A DNA stretch of 64,000 nucleotides from Nonomuraea sp. NBC_00507 (GTDB lineage: Bacteria > Actinomycetota > Actinomycetes > Streptosporangiales > Streptosporangiaceae). The notes under the pieces were generated by a model. It was not told where the DNA came from. It made no database searches and was given only the letters and a program-made list of their open reading frames with translations. Each line of letters starts with the position of its first letter. The stretch's first letter is position 1. The translations under genes and the position numbers were made by a program. The stretch spans positions 7,564,001 to 7,628,000 of the forward strand of contig NZ_CP107853.1 of the NCBI RefSeq assembly GCF_036013525.1. The letters run 5' to 3'. Positions 51,634 through 59,343 of this stretch are shown piece by piece.

Positions 51634-52502
51634 CGCCGCTCCTTGTCGCCGGCGGGAAGAAAGACGATGTCGAGGTCGCGGAGCCGGTCCGGGTCGGTGT
51701 CGATGGTGATGCGAGTGATCTTCTCGTCGTTGACGGCGAACGTGAAGACGGCCATCGGCCGGCCGCGGTGCGACCAGACGGCCGCCGGAACGCCGTCGAC
51801 CAGAGCGAGCCGGGCGGCCTGAGCCCGTCCGGCGAAGAAAGCCGCCACCGCGTGGCCGCCCCGGACCTCGCCGACCACGATGTCCGGATCGAGCAGTTCC
51901 AGCAGCGCGGCGAAATCCCCGCCCCGGGAGGCGGCCAGGAAGGCCTCGACGATGTCCCGCTTCGCCGATCGCGCGGCGTCGGATGCGCCGGCCGCTCCTT
52001 GCAGCCGGCGCCGGGCGCGGCTGGCGAGCTGCCGGGCCGCCGCCGGGGAGCGGTCGATGATGGTGCCGATCTCGCCGAACGACACGGCGAAGACGTCGTG
52101 CAGGACGAACGCAAGCCGCTCGGCGGGAGTCAGCGTGTCCAGCACCACCATCAGCGCGACCCCGACCGAATCGGCCAGCAGCGCCTCGTCCTCGGGGCCG
52201 GCCTGGCCGGCGGGGTGGATGCTCGCGTGCGGCGCGGCCGGCTCGGGCGGCAGCGCCCCGGCCGAGTCCTCACGCCGGTTGCGGCGTGCCTCGAGCATGT
52301 TCAGGCAGACCCGGGCCACGACCGTGGTCAGCCACCCGCCAGGGTTCTCCACCTGGCCGGTGTCGGCGCGGCTGACCCGCAGCCACGCCTCCTGCACCGC
52401 ATCCTCCGCCTCGCCGGGTGAGCCGAGCATCCGGTAGGCCACCGCGTGCAAGCGGTCCTGGTGCTCGGCGAACCGCTCGCTCAGCCAGTCCTGCTTGGCC
52501 AT
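51630..52502 (-). CDS. SigJ-like ECF sigma factor with SnoaL-type C-terminus
   Basis: 290 residues. Region 2 is at about 15-85 (AVAYRMLGSPGEAEDAVQEAWLR), region 4 at about 125-180 (LTPAERLAFVLHDVFAVSFGEIGTII), and a C-terminal NTF2/SnoaL-like domain from about 190 (DIVEAFLAASRGGDFAALLELLDPDIVV). It lacks the WLPEP linker and DGGGK motif of the other two sigma factors here, so it is a related but distinct subgroup. It is coupled to the VOC gene at 51178 and divergent from the VOC gene at 52630. Confidence 0.9.
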   Translation of the reverse strand: MAKQDWLSERFAEHQDRLHAVAYRMLGSPGEAEDAVQEAWLRVSRADTGQVENPGGWLTTVVARVCLNMLEARRNRREDSAGALPPEPAAPHASIHPAGQAGPEDEALLADSVGVALMVVLDTLTPAERLAFVLHDVFAVSFGEIGTIIDRSPAAARQLASRARRRLQGAAGASDAARSAKRDIVEAFLAASRGGDFAALLELLDPDIVVGEVRGGHAVAAFFAGRAQAARLALVDGVPAAVWSHRGRPMAVFTFAVNDEKITRITIDTDPDRLRDLDIVFLPAGDKERR

Positions 52503-52558
52503 CTGTCACATTCCTCCGTTTCGCCGGTCATATCGATTGACCGGCGAACCCATGCCGA

Positions 52559-52589
52559 TGTGACATTCGGGCCCGGCCCGGACGTCACA
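52559..52589. promoter_or_regulatory. inverted GTCACA elements between sigma and VOC genes
   Basis: TGTGAC (52559-52564) and GTCACA (52584-52589) face outward, one toward the sigma gene and one toward the VOC gene at 52630. Sixteen bp beyond the minus-strand copy lies GGTCAA, and 16 bp beyond the plus-strand copy lies CCTCAA. The -35-like halves match the ECF41/SigJ signature well, but the -10 halves are weak. Confidence 0.4.
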
Positions 52590-52629
52590 TCTGCCGGTTC
52601 AGCCACCTCAAGTACAAAGGAGACAAGGC

Positions 52630-53043
52630 GTGAAAGCGCACGTGAGCTCGATCCTCCTCGGCGTCCGGGACATGGACCGGGCCAAGCAGTTCTACACCGA
52701 AGGGCTCGGCTGGAAGGTCAAGCACGACTACGGCGTCTCGGTGTTCTTCGCATCGGACGCAGGCTCGCTCGTCGGCTTCTACGGCCGCGAAGGCCTGGCC
52801 GACCAGGTGGGCACGAGCCCGGAAGGCAGCGGCTTCAGCGGGCTGGTCCTGACCTACGTCGTCCGCAGTGAGGCGCGGGTCGACGAGATCATCGCCGAGG
52901 CCGGGAAGGCCGGCGCCACGATCCTCAAGCCCGCCGGGGCCCTGCCGTGGGGCGGGTACGGCGGCTCCTTCGCCGACCCCGACGGCTACATCTGGAGTCT
53001 CGCCTACAGCGCCCAGGGAACCGACCAACCCTACGCGGAGTAG
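52630..53043 (+). CDS. VOC-family protein
   Basis: 137 residues starting at GTG with AAAGGAGA upstream. VSSILLGVRDMDRAKQFYTEGLGWKV and GGYGGSFADPDGYIWSLAY mark a single VOC protein of the PhnB/YaeR type. It is divergent from the SigJ-like gene, so it may be a direct target of that sigma factor. A strong hairpin follows at 53164. Confidence 0.87.
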   Translation: MKAHVSSILLGVRDMDRAKQFYTEGLGWKVKHDYGVSVFFASDAGSLVGFYGREGLADQVGTSPEGSGFSGLVLTYVVRSEARVDEIIAEAGKAGATILKPAGALPWGGYGGSFADPDGYIWSLAYSAQGTDQPYAE

Positions 53044-53451
53044 CCGCCGAGGACCCTCTGGCGCGTGTGGGTGACACGGCCATCGCCCGGCACGCCCGCC
53101 GGACTCCTCTGCACGGATGGTCCCTCAGCATGACCGGCGACGTGACCGGCACCGAGGACTAGGTTCGGCGTCGACGCGGGATCGTGTCGACGCCGAATCG
53201 TTTGACGAGGCCTTTGCGCCGCTCCCAGCCCGTGGTGGGGGAACGCCGCGACCGCGCTCGTCCGTGACCGCGCGATGCTTGATCACTGTTGCCGCACCCA
53301 TCCCGGGCACGGCGATTGCCTCGGCGAGGAAGGGGGGTAGCGTGAGTCACGAACCGCGGCGCGGGGGCCGACCTGGGACGGCCGGCGGCTCGCCGGCATT
53401 ACACCGGGCCACGGGGTGGATCGGAGGCGCGCCACCTCTGGTCCGGTCACG
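53044..53451. other. 408-bp interval with a strong hairpin, no gene recognised
   Basis: The only clear structure is the 12-bp hairpin at 53164-53197. A minus-strand frame reads WERRKGLVKRFGVDTIP, which resembles part of a transposase or restriction relic, but I cannot place it. Confidence 0.4.
53164..53197. terminator. 12-bp perfect stem-loop between converging genes
   Basis: TTCGGCGTCGAC (53164-53175) and GTCGACGCCGAA (53186-53197) pair perfectly around a 10-nt loop. It lies between two converging VOC genes (ending at 53043 and 53452), so it can terminate both. A short TCGTTT follows on the plus strand; there is no longer U-tract. Confidence 0.55.
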
Positions 53452-54174
53452 CTATCGGGGAGTCAACACACAGAACTCATTGCCATCGGGATCGGCCATC
53501 ACGACCCAGCTGACCTCGCCCTGGCCGATGTCGATCCGAGTCGCTCCGAGGGAGATGAGACGGTCGACCTCCGCTTGCTGATCACCGTCGACGGGTGGAG
53601 CGAGGTCGAAGTGCAGCCGGTTCTTCCCGGTCTTCGGCGCCACTGGCGGACCGCCCCAGGTGATCTTCGGACCGCCGTGCGGCGAGCGGATCGCGGTCTC
53701 TTGGTCCTGGTCCCAGACCAACGGCCAGCCCAGCGCTTCGCTCCAGAAGTAGCCGACTTCCTGCGAACCGTCGCTCGCAAGCGCTCCGATGAATCCGCAG
53801 TCGGCGAGGAATTTGTTGTCCGGCTCGATGACGCAGAACTCATTGCCTTCTGGGTCGGCGAGCACCACATGACGCTCTTCCGGGAGTTGCCCCACGTCGA
53901 TGTGCCGCGCACCGAGTCCGAGCGCCCTCTCCACGGTCTGCTGCTGGTCTTCGAGGGACGTGCTCGTCAGATCGAAGTGCATCTGATTCGGGCCGGTCTT
54001 CTTCTCCTCGGTCGGAAGAAATCCGATCCGGAACCCGGTGTCATCGCTCGGCAGGAGCGCGATGCCGTCTCGAGAGTCGCCGGTCATCTCCCAGCCCAGG
54101 ACTCCGGCCCAGAAGCGCGCGAGACCGAGCGGGTCGTTCGCATCGAAGCAGAGCGCGACGAGTTGAGAAGTCAT
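53452..54174 (-). CDS. two-domain VOC-family protein
   Basis: 240 residues made of two related VOC halves. Half one begins LVALCFDANDPLGLARFWAGVLGWEM and ends VVLADPEGNEFCVIEP. Half two has EVGYFWSEALGWPLVWDQDQETAI and ends VVMADPDGNEFCVLTPR. The repeated ADP-[ED]-GNEFCV ends show internal duplication of the glyoxalase-like Glyoxalase_6 type. The function is unknown. Its stop faces the hairpin region. Confidence 0.87.
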   Translation of the reverse strand: MTSQLVALCFDANDPLGLARFWAGVLGWEMTGDSRDGIALLPSDDTGFRIGFLPTEEKKTGPNQMHFDLTSTSLEDQQQTVERALGLGARHIDVGQLPEERHVVLADPEGNEFCVIEPDNKFLADCGFIGALASDGSQEVGYFWSEALGWPLVWDQDQETAIRSPHGGPKITWGGPPVAPKTGKNRLHFDLAPPVDGDQQAEVDRLISLGATRIDIGQGEVSWVVMADPDGNEFCVLTPR

Positions 54175-54300
54175 CCCGCATCTCCAATCTGCCTACTCAC
54201 AGGCCCAGACAGGGCACGTCGTCCTGGCGCATGACGGACGCAACGCTAGCCCGCTCGAGGACTGCGACGCCAACGCTTTATGGGCCCGTCCTGCGCGACC

Positions 54301-54774
54301 TCAAGTGGCGGTCTCGGTCGTCTCCCTGATGTGCGCGTTACGCAGCGGGATCAGCTTGATCATGTAACGCCGCAGGACGAGATGCTCGGCGAGGGTGCCC
54401 AATAAGCCAGCGGGCGCGGCGAAGTCGACGATGTCTTTCATCAGGGTGGCCTCGACACCGCTGTCACCGACGTGTGTCGATTCGAAGGTATGCGCGTGGC
54501 GCCAATACCGAAATGGGCCGCTCACTTGTTCGTCGACGAAGTACGAGGGCCGGATGTAGGCGCTGATCGTCGAGGTCAGGTGCCAGGTGAAGCCGAAGTG
54601 TCGCGCGCGCCACGTGACTTGATCACCTAGGGAGAGCTGTCCGGAAGTGATCCCTGCGACTGCTTGCTCGCGCGAGCCACGCATGGAGGAGGTGTGCAGC
54701 TCGACAGATAAGGACGCGTCGAAGACAACCGGCGGTGGCGCGAGAACCAAGGTGGCCACCTCAAAACGGGACAT
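54301..54774 (-). CDS. SRPBCC-family ligand-binding protein
   Basis: 157 residues of START/SRPBCC type: FEVATLVLAPPPVVFDASLSVELH at the start, GDQVTWRARHFGFTWHLTSTISAY, then DEQVSGPFRYWRHAHTFES and a C-terminal helix (LLGTLAEHLVLRRYMIKLI). Similar proteins are annotated as cyclase/dehydrase-like. It binds an unknown hydrophobic ligand. No operon partner is evident. Confidence 0.82.
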   Translation of the reverse strand: MSRFEVATLVLAPPPVVFDASLSVELHTSSMRGSREQAVAGITSGQLSLGDQVTWRARHFGFTWHLTSTISAYIRPSYFVDEQVSGPFRYWRHAHTFESTHVGDSGVEATLMKDIVDFAAPAGLLGTLAEHLVLRRYMIKLIPLRNAHIRETTETAT

Positions 54775-54948
54775 ATGCGGATGTTAGTCATCGTGTGAAA
54801 GGCGTCACCGCGCGGGTGCGGCGCTCTGTTGATCGCCGCCTCCTCTCCGGCGGATGATCACGTCGATACTGGCCAGAGACGGCAGACCGCCGCCGGGCGG
54901 CCCGGCGGCGGTCTGCGGCGCACTTTGGTGTGCCTGTTCGAGGAGGCG

Positions 54949-55509
54949 CTATCCGCCGTAGAAGTTCCAACGCTGGTTGGCGCGCCCGTCGCAGCGGAAT
55001 TGAGCGGCCTGTCCGCCGATCGCGATGCTGGCGTTCGAGATTCCCAGGCAGAGACCACTCTTGCGGTTCACCAACGCGAACGATTCTCCCGGGTATGGGC
55101 GGGGGTCCATGAGCCAGTCCTGGTTCCAGTCGCCGGCTGGTTTTGCCTGAATAGCGTTCGCGCCGGCATCGCCGCTGGCGCGGTTGATGCCGAGGTTCTT
55201 GTGTGAGCCGAGGTTTTCGAAGCTGGTGTACTTGCCGTCCAGGACGGGTTTCCATCGCTGGAATTTGGATCGGGTGTACCGCCATTGGACGACGCGTGCC
55301 GCGTTGGCGGTGCTGTGACGCCTGGGCTGCAGGTATCGTCCGGAGTTGTAGTTCACGAGGTAGATGCCGGCGGCGTCGTCGAGCTTCGCGGCCAGCAACC
55401 GCGCGAGTGCCCGTTCATCGCTCTGCGGCGAGTCTGGCTGCGCGGCCGCTGGGCTGGCGAGGCCGGCGATCAGGGCGCCCATGGTGGACACCGTGGCGAT
55501 TGAGCGCAA
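54949..55509 (-). CDS. secreted ricin-type beta-trefoil lectin protein
   Basis: 186 residues from a TTG; a GTG 18 bp on is an alternative. The signal peptide is SIATVSTMGALIAGLASPAAA. The mature part is a beta-trefoil RICIN domain: GIYLVNYNSGRYLQPRRHS, ALVNRKSGLCLGISN and AAQFRCDGRANQRWNFYGG, with the Q-x-W type ends (KFQRWKP, ANQRWNF). It likely binds a carbohydrate outside the cell. No catalytic domain is attached. Upstream of the TTG an ATG in another frame (55516) suggests the start region may have shifted. Confidence 0.8.
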   Translation of the reverse strand: MRSIATVSTMGALIAGLASPAAAQPDSPQSDERALARLLAAKLDDAAGIYLVNYNSGRYLQPRRHSTANAARVVQWRYTRSKFQRWKPVLDGKYTSFENLGSHKNLGINRASGDAGANAIQAKPAGDWNQDWLMDPRPYPGESFALVNRKSGLCLGISNASIAIGGQAAQFRCDGRANQRWNFYGG

Positions 55510-55929
55510 TGTTCATGATCGGGCGGCGGACGGTTCCGTGTGCGTCTGCCCAGTCCGTTTACCCGCCAGTGGGCCTCCGCTTGTCATCTGCAGTCTTCTG
55601 TCGCGCCGCTGAGAGTTCTATGCCTTTATGCGCACAGCGATTGATCAGATGTGCACGGAATCCATTACCGGTGATCGTGTTGGCGGTGACCTCGCTGCGA
55701 TGGTTATCTGCCGGTCCGCCGCGGCATGTCGAATCCGACAACAAACTGACACGGAGGCGCGGATTTCGACAGCGAAACGCGAATCCTACAACGATGCGGT
55801 GCTTCACATGTTGCTCCTGTCGGTTCTACGTTGGCCGAATGCAGGTCGCCGTGCAGCCAGAGTGCCGGGCCAGCCCAGCCAGGCGCGGCGGCGTCGTCCC
55901 AGACCGCGCGGACGGGCGTCCGGGTCGGT
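55510..55929. other. 420-bp interval, no gene recognised
   Basis: The stretch between the lectin start and the PL8 relic is less GC-rich than its surroundings. It carries no family that I can name. The lectin promoter must lie at its left end. Confidence 0.4.
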
Positions 55930-56934
55930 AACGACAACCGTGAACGTCCACCGCGTCGGTGACGGCTGGGAAGAGGACACCATCACCTGGGGCACCAAGC
56001 CGTCGATCGGATCACGGCTGGCCACGATGCGCGCGACCGCGGCCGGCGGCTGGTTGTCGGTTGACGTGACCGACTGCGTACGTGGCATCGCCGACACGGG
56101 CCATGTGGACTTCGCGATCCTGCAGCCTGCGGGGCAGGGGCTGTCGGTGCAGATCGGCAGCCGGGAGCACCGCACGCTCAGGCCCGTCCTGAGATTCACG
56201 CTCGCCAAGCCGGTCGAAAGCGTCGAGACGATCGTGGAGAATCGCCACCTGCACGCGTCCGGCACGAATGCGCTCACCGTGGACGGCACCGTCCAGCCGG
56301 TCAGCCAGGGCTGGTCGGAGACGTTCCCGGCCGCACGCTGGGCCCACCTGGAAGGCGTCGGCGGTTACGTGTTCCCCGGCGGCGCGGAGCTGCACGCCTC
56401 GCGCGCCGAACGCACCGGCAGCTGGCGCGACATCAGCACCGGCACCGTGATCGGTGACCCGACGCCGATCACCCGGCGCTACCTGACCATGTGGTTCGAC
56501 CACGGGTCCGCTCCGGACCAGGCGACGTACGCCTACGCCCTGTTGCCCGGCGCGACCGCCCAGCAGACCGCGGACCGCGCCGAGGGGCTGGTACGGATCG
56601 TGGCCAACAACGAAGAGCTGCAGGCGTCGAGGTGAACGAAGCCGGCGGGACTCTGTTCTTCGGGAACTTCTGGGTGCCGGGCGACGGTGATGGGCTCACC
56701 ACCGATGCCCCGGCCGCCGTCGTCGTCCGTCGCGCGGACGGCCGGATTCGGGTCGCGGTGTCCGACCCGAAACGGACGGGGAGCACCGTCAAGGTCACCC
56801 TCCCATATCCGGCTTCAGCCGTGCTCTCCGCTGACTCGACGGTCACCGTCTCGACCGGGAATCGGCCCGTGGTCATCGTCAAGGCGGCCGGTTCGGCCGG
56901 TCGTTCCCATCAGGCAGTGCTGGCGGCCGGCTGA
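55930..56934 (+). pseudogene. polysaccharide lyase family 8 relic with DNRLRE segment
   Basis: The reading begins inside a DNRLRE-type adhesion module (VHRVGDGWEEDTITWGTKPS, then WLSVDVTDCVRG). It passes into the C-terminal beta-domains of a PL8 hyaluronate/xanthan-type lyase (IVENRHLHASGTNALTVDG, then RWAHLEGVGGYVFPGGAEL, then RTGSWRDISTGTV, PITRRYLTMWFDHG). After LQASR-stop (56635) the match resumes in another frame (TLFFGNFWVPGDGDG, and VAVSDPKRTGSTVKVTL). The catalytic alpha-domain and the signal peptide are missing, so it is non-functional. Confidence 0.75.
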
Positions 56935-57009
56935 CCGGAGCGCGGGGACGATCCGCCTGAGCGCCGGTGACGGCTTCGCTTGCTCCCGGTGAGCTGACTC
57001 CGCCCTGGG

Positions 57010-57861
57010 TCACCGATTTTCTTGATCGAGATTGCCGTGAGCCTCCGCCGAAAGGTCCTGCCAGTCGGCCCAGGTCTTGAGCCGGTCGGCGTAGACCTGC
57101 TGGAGCATCGGGTAGAAGCCCTGACCGAAGAGCACCCGCAGGGGCGGGTTGTCGGAGTCGACGATCTTGAGGAGTGCCTGGGCAGCGGCGGCCGGGTCAC
57201 CGGCGGGCTGCTTTCCCGCGATCCCGGCGATGCGCCGGCGGAGACCGTCGTAGATCGGGTTGGTCTCGGCCATGTGGCCGTTGGCGAGCGGATCGGGGTT
57301 CTTGCCGTCCTTGGTGGCGAAGCCGCCGGGCTCGACCACGGTCACCTTGATGCCGAAGTCGGCGACCTCTTGGGCGAGGCTTTCGTTCAGGGCTTCCAGG
57401 GCCCACTTGGAGACGTGGTACGCGCCGCCGAGCGGCATGGCGATGAGCCCGGCGGCCGAGGACAGCTGGATGATGTGCCCCGAGCGCTGCTCGCGCAGGT
57501 GGGGCAGCGCGGCCTGGATCACCCACACCGCGCCGAAGACGTTGGCCTCCAGCTGGTCGCGCAGTTGCTGCTCGGTCAGCTCCTCGATTGCGCCGATCAT
57601 GGCGTAGCCGGCGTTGTTCACGATGACGTCGAGCCGGCCGAAGTGCTCCTTGGCCCGCTTGATGCTGTCGAAGACGGCGGCCTTGTCGGTCACGTCCAGC
57701 TCGAGCGGGAGCACCGCGTCGCCATGGGCGGCGACCAGCTCATCAAGGCTTCCAGTCGTGCGGGCGGTCGCGGCCACCTTGTCGCCGCGGGACAGGGCGG
57801 CCTCGACGAAGTTGCGGCCGAGGCCGCGGGACGAACCGGTGACGAACCAGACCTTGCTCAT
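57010..57861 (-). CDS. classical SDR-family oxidoreductase (COE partner of ECF41)
   Basis: 283 residues from the ATG at 57861 (AAGGAAAG upstream). The cofactor motif GSSRGLGRNF is at about 9-18, NNAG at about 86-89, and the catalytic Ser in IIQLSSAAG with YHVSK near 152-156. All classical SDR residues are present. It is divergent from the ECF41 sigma gene at 58098 and has its own GTCACA-N16-TGTC element, so it is probably the main target of that sigma factor. Confidence 0.9.
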   Translation of the reverse strand: MSKVWFVTGSSRGLGRNFVEAALSRGDKVAATARTTGSLDELVAAHGDAVLPLELDVTDKAAVFDSIKRAKEHFGRLDVIVNNAGYAMIGAIEELTEQQLRDQLEANVFGAVWVIQAALPHLREQRSGHIIQLSSAAGLIAMPLGGAYHVSKWALEALNESLAQEVADFGIKVTVVEPGGFATKDGKNPDPLANGHMAETNPIYDGLRRRIAGIAGKQPAGDPAAAAQALLKIVDSDNPPLRVLFGQGFYPMLQQVYADRLKTWADWQDLSAEAHGNLDQENR

Positions 57862-57963
57862 GACGTCTTTCCTTCTTTCTGCGGTGGCGGATTTTCCACG
57901 GTGGACACCACTCGTGGGGCCGCGTGCCGTGCGGATGGTTCGCGCGGCATCCTGCCGGCCATG

Positions 57964-57991
57964 GAGACACCGGCATCCCAACCCCTGTGAC
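57964..57991 (-). promoter_or_regulatory. ECF41-type promoter of the SDR gene
   Basis: On the minus strand GTCACA (57991-57986), 16 bp, TGTCTC (57969-57964), about 100 bp before the SDR ATG. Same -35 and same spacing as the promoters of both sigma genes. A second TGTCACA lies 15-20 bp further upstream (minus strand, ending near 58007). Confidence 0.65.
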
Positions 57992-58027
57992 GGCGCGGCT
58001 GTGTGACATACGCCACCGGCGGCAGGT

Positions 58028-58055
58028 GTCACAAAGCGGTGGCGACCGGTGTTTT
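58028..58055 (+). promoter_or_regulatory. ECF41-type promoter of the second sigma gene
   Basis: GTCACA at 58028-58033, 16 bp, TGTTTT at 58050-58055. The 55 bp around it align closely with the promoter region of the first sigma gene (CCGG-[CT]GT-[CT]TTGTG, then GTG-[AT]-CACA and TCGAGA-CC are shared), which points to common ancestry and to autoregulation. Confidence 0.65.
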
Positions 58056-58097
58056 GTGCGTGTCACACCCTCGAGAACCAACAGGCGGGAGCCAGGC

Positions 58098-59030
58098 ATG
58101 AGCGAGCGGACCACGGACCCAGCCGAGCCGCCCGCTCGCGGCGAGGGCATGGACTGCGCCACCGAGTCGTTCGTCGCCTACCGCAACCTGCTGTTCACCG
58201 TCGCCTACGAGATGCTCGGCTCGGCCACCGACGCCGAAGACGTCCTGCAGGAAACCTGGCTGCGGTGGATGAAGGTCGACGTGGCGCAGGTGAGCGACCA
58301 GCGCGCCTACCTGGTGCGGATCACCACCCGGCAGTCGCTCAACCGGCTGCGCACCATGAAGCGCCGCAAGGAGGCCTACGTCGGCCCCTGGCTGCCCGAG
58401 CCGCTGCTCACCACGCCGGACGTGGCCGAGGACGTCGAGCTCGCCGAGAGCGTGTCGATGGCGCTCATGCTCGTCCTCGAGACGCTGTCGCCGACCGAGC
58501 GCGCCGTCTTCGTGCTGCGCGAAGCCTTCGATGTCAGTTACAACGAGATCGCGGCCGCCGTCGGCAAGAGCCCCGCGGCCGTCCGCCAGATCGCCCACCG
58601 CGCCCGGCACCACGTCGAAGCCCGCCGCCCTCGCGAGGCGGTCTCTCCCGGCGAGGCCCGGGCGGTGTTGGAGTCGTTCCAGCGCGCGCTCCAAACCAAG
58701 GACCTGCAGGGCCTGCTTGACGTGCTCGCCCCCGAGGTCGTGGTCATCAGCGACGGTGGCGGCGTCAAGCAGGCCGCGCCGCGCCCGATCATCGGCGCCG
58801 ACAAGGTGGCCCGCTTCATCGTCGGCGGCCTCGGCAAGGCCCAGGTCGCGCTCACCGGTGACCCCATCGTGATCAACGGCAACCCGGCCCTCCTCGTCCG
58901 CGTGGACGGCGAGATCGACGGCGTCATCGCGATCCGTGTTGAGGACGCCCGCATCACCGGCCTCTACTACGTCGGCAATCCGAAGAAGCTGACCCACCTC
59001 GAAGCCGAAACCCCGCTCACCCTGAGATGA
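58098..59030 (+). CDS. ECF41-family sigma factor (SigJ-like), second copy
   Basis: 310 residues, close paralogue of the gene at 2236. Region 2 (FTVAYEMLGSATDAEDVLQETWLRW) is followed by the linker YVGPWLPEPL, region 4 (LSPTERAVFVLREAFDVSYNEIAAAVG) and a SnoaL-like C-terminus with SDGGGVK near 220. The WLPEP and DGGGK-type motifs fix the ECF41 assignment. ATG at 58098 with GCGGGAG upstream. It is divergent from an SDR gene, and the P450 gene follows. A scrap of another ECF41 C-terminus lies just downstream. Confidence 0.93.
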   Translation: MSERTTDPAEPPARGEGMDCATESFVAYRNLLFTVAYEMLGSATDAEDVLQETWLRWMKVDVAQVSDQRAYLVRITTRQSLNRLRTMKRRKEAYVGPWLPEPLLTTPDVAEDVELAESVSMALMLVLETLSPTERAVFVLREAFDVSYNEIAAAVGKSPAAVRQIAHRARHHVEARRPREAVSPGEARAVLESFQRALQTKDLQGLLDVLAPEVVVISDGGGVKQAAPRPIIGADKVARFIVGGLGKAQVALTGDPIVINGNPALLVRVDGEIDGVIAIRVEDARITGLYYVGNPKKLTHLEAETPLTLR

Positions 59031-59139
59031 ACAGACCCTGTCAGGTCCGTCGACCGCACCCGAATGCTGCCCGGCTGGTCCGGCACGCTTGGCCACCGAC
59101 CTGCGCGCGCCGTGCCGCCACCGTTGCGGCGGGACTGCT

Positions 59140-59226
59140 GAGGGCGCCCGAATCACCGGCCCCTACTACGTTCGCAACCCCAACGAACTGACCCGCATCG
59201 AATCCACGACCCCGCTCACCCTCGGG
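59140..59226 (+). pseudogene. fragment of a third ECF41 C-terminus
   Basis: EGARITGPYYVRNPNELTRI then ESTTPLTLG repeats the last 29 residues of the sigma factor ending at 59030 (EDARITGLYYVGNPKKLTHL, EAETPLTLR) with about nine substitutions. It ends at the same point but has no stop, and the frame stays open into the P450 gene. It is a diverged duplicate or recombination scar, not sequencing redundancy. Confidence 0.75.
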
Positions 59227-59343
59227 AGGAAGCCAGACGCGGTGCCTGGTCAGCCGCGGCTGTTCCGCCGTCGGTGTTCACCGCAGAACAAGCCCGAACA
59301 GCCCCGCGCAAACTCAACCAGATCTCTTACTAGGGGGTCATTC

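Noticed and set aside
52503..52530. Third GTCACA promoter inside the sigma start region (plus strand)
   Set aside because: GTCACA at 52505 has only GTCATA 16 bp on and would read away from any start codon except the more distant VOC gene; it is probably chance.
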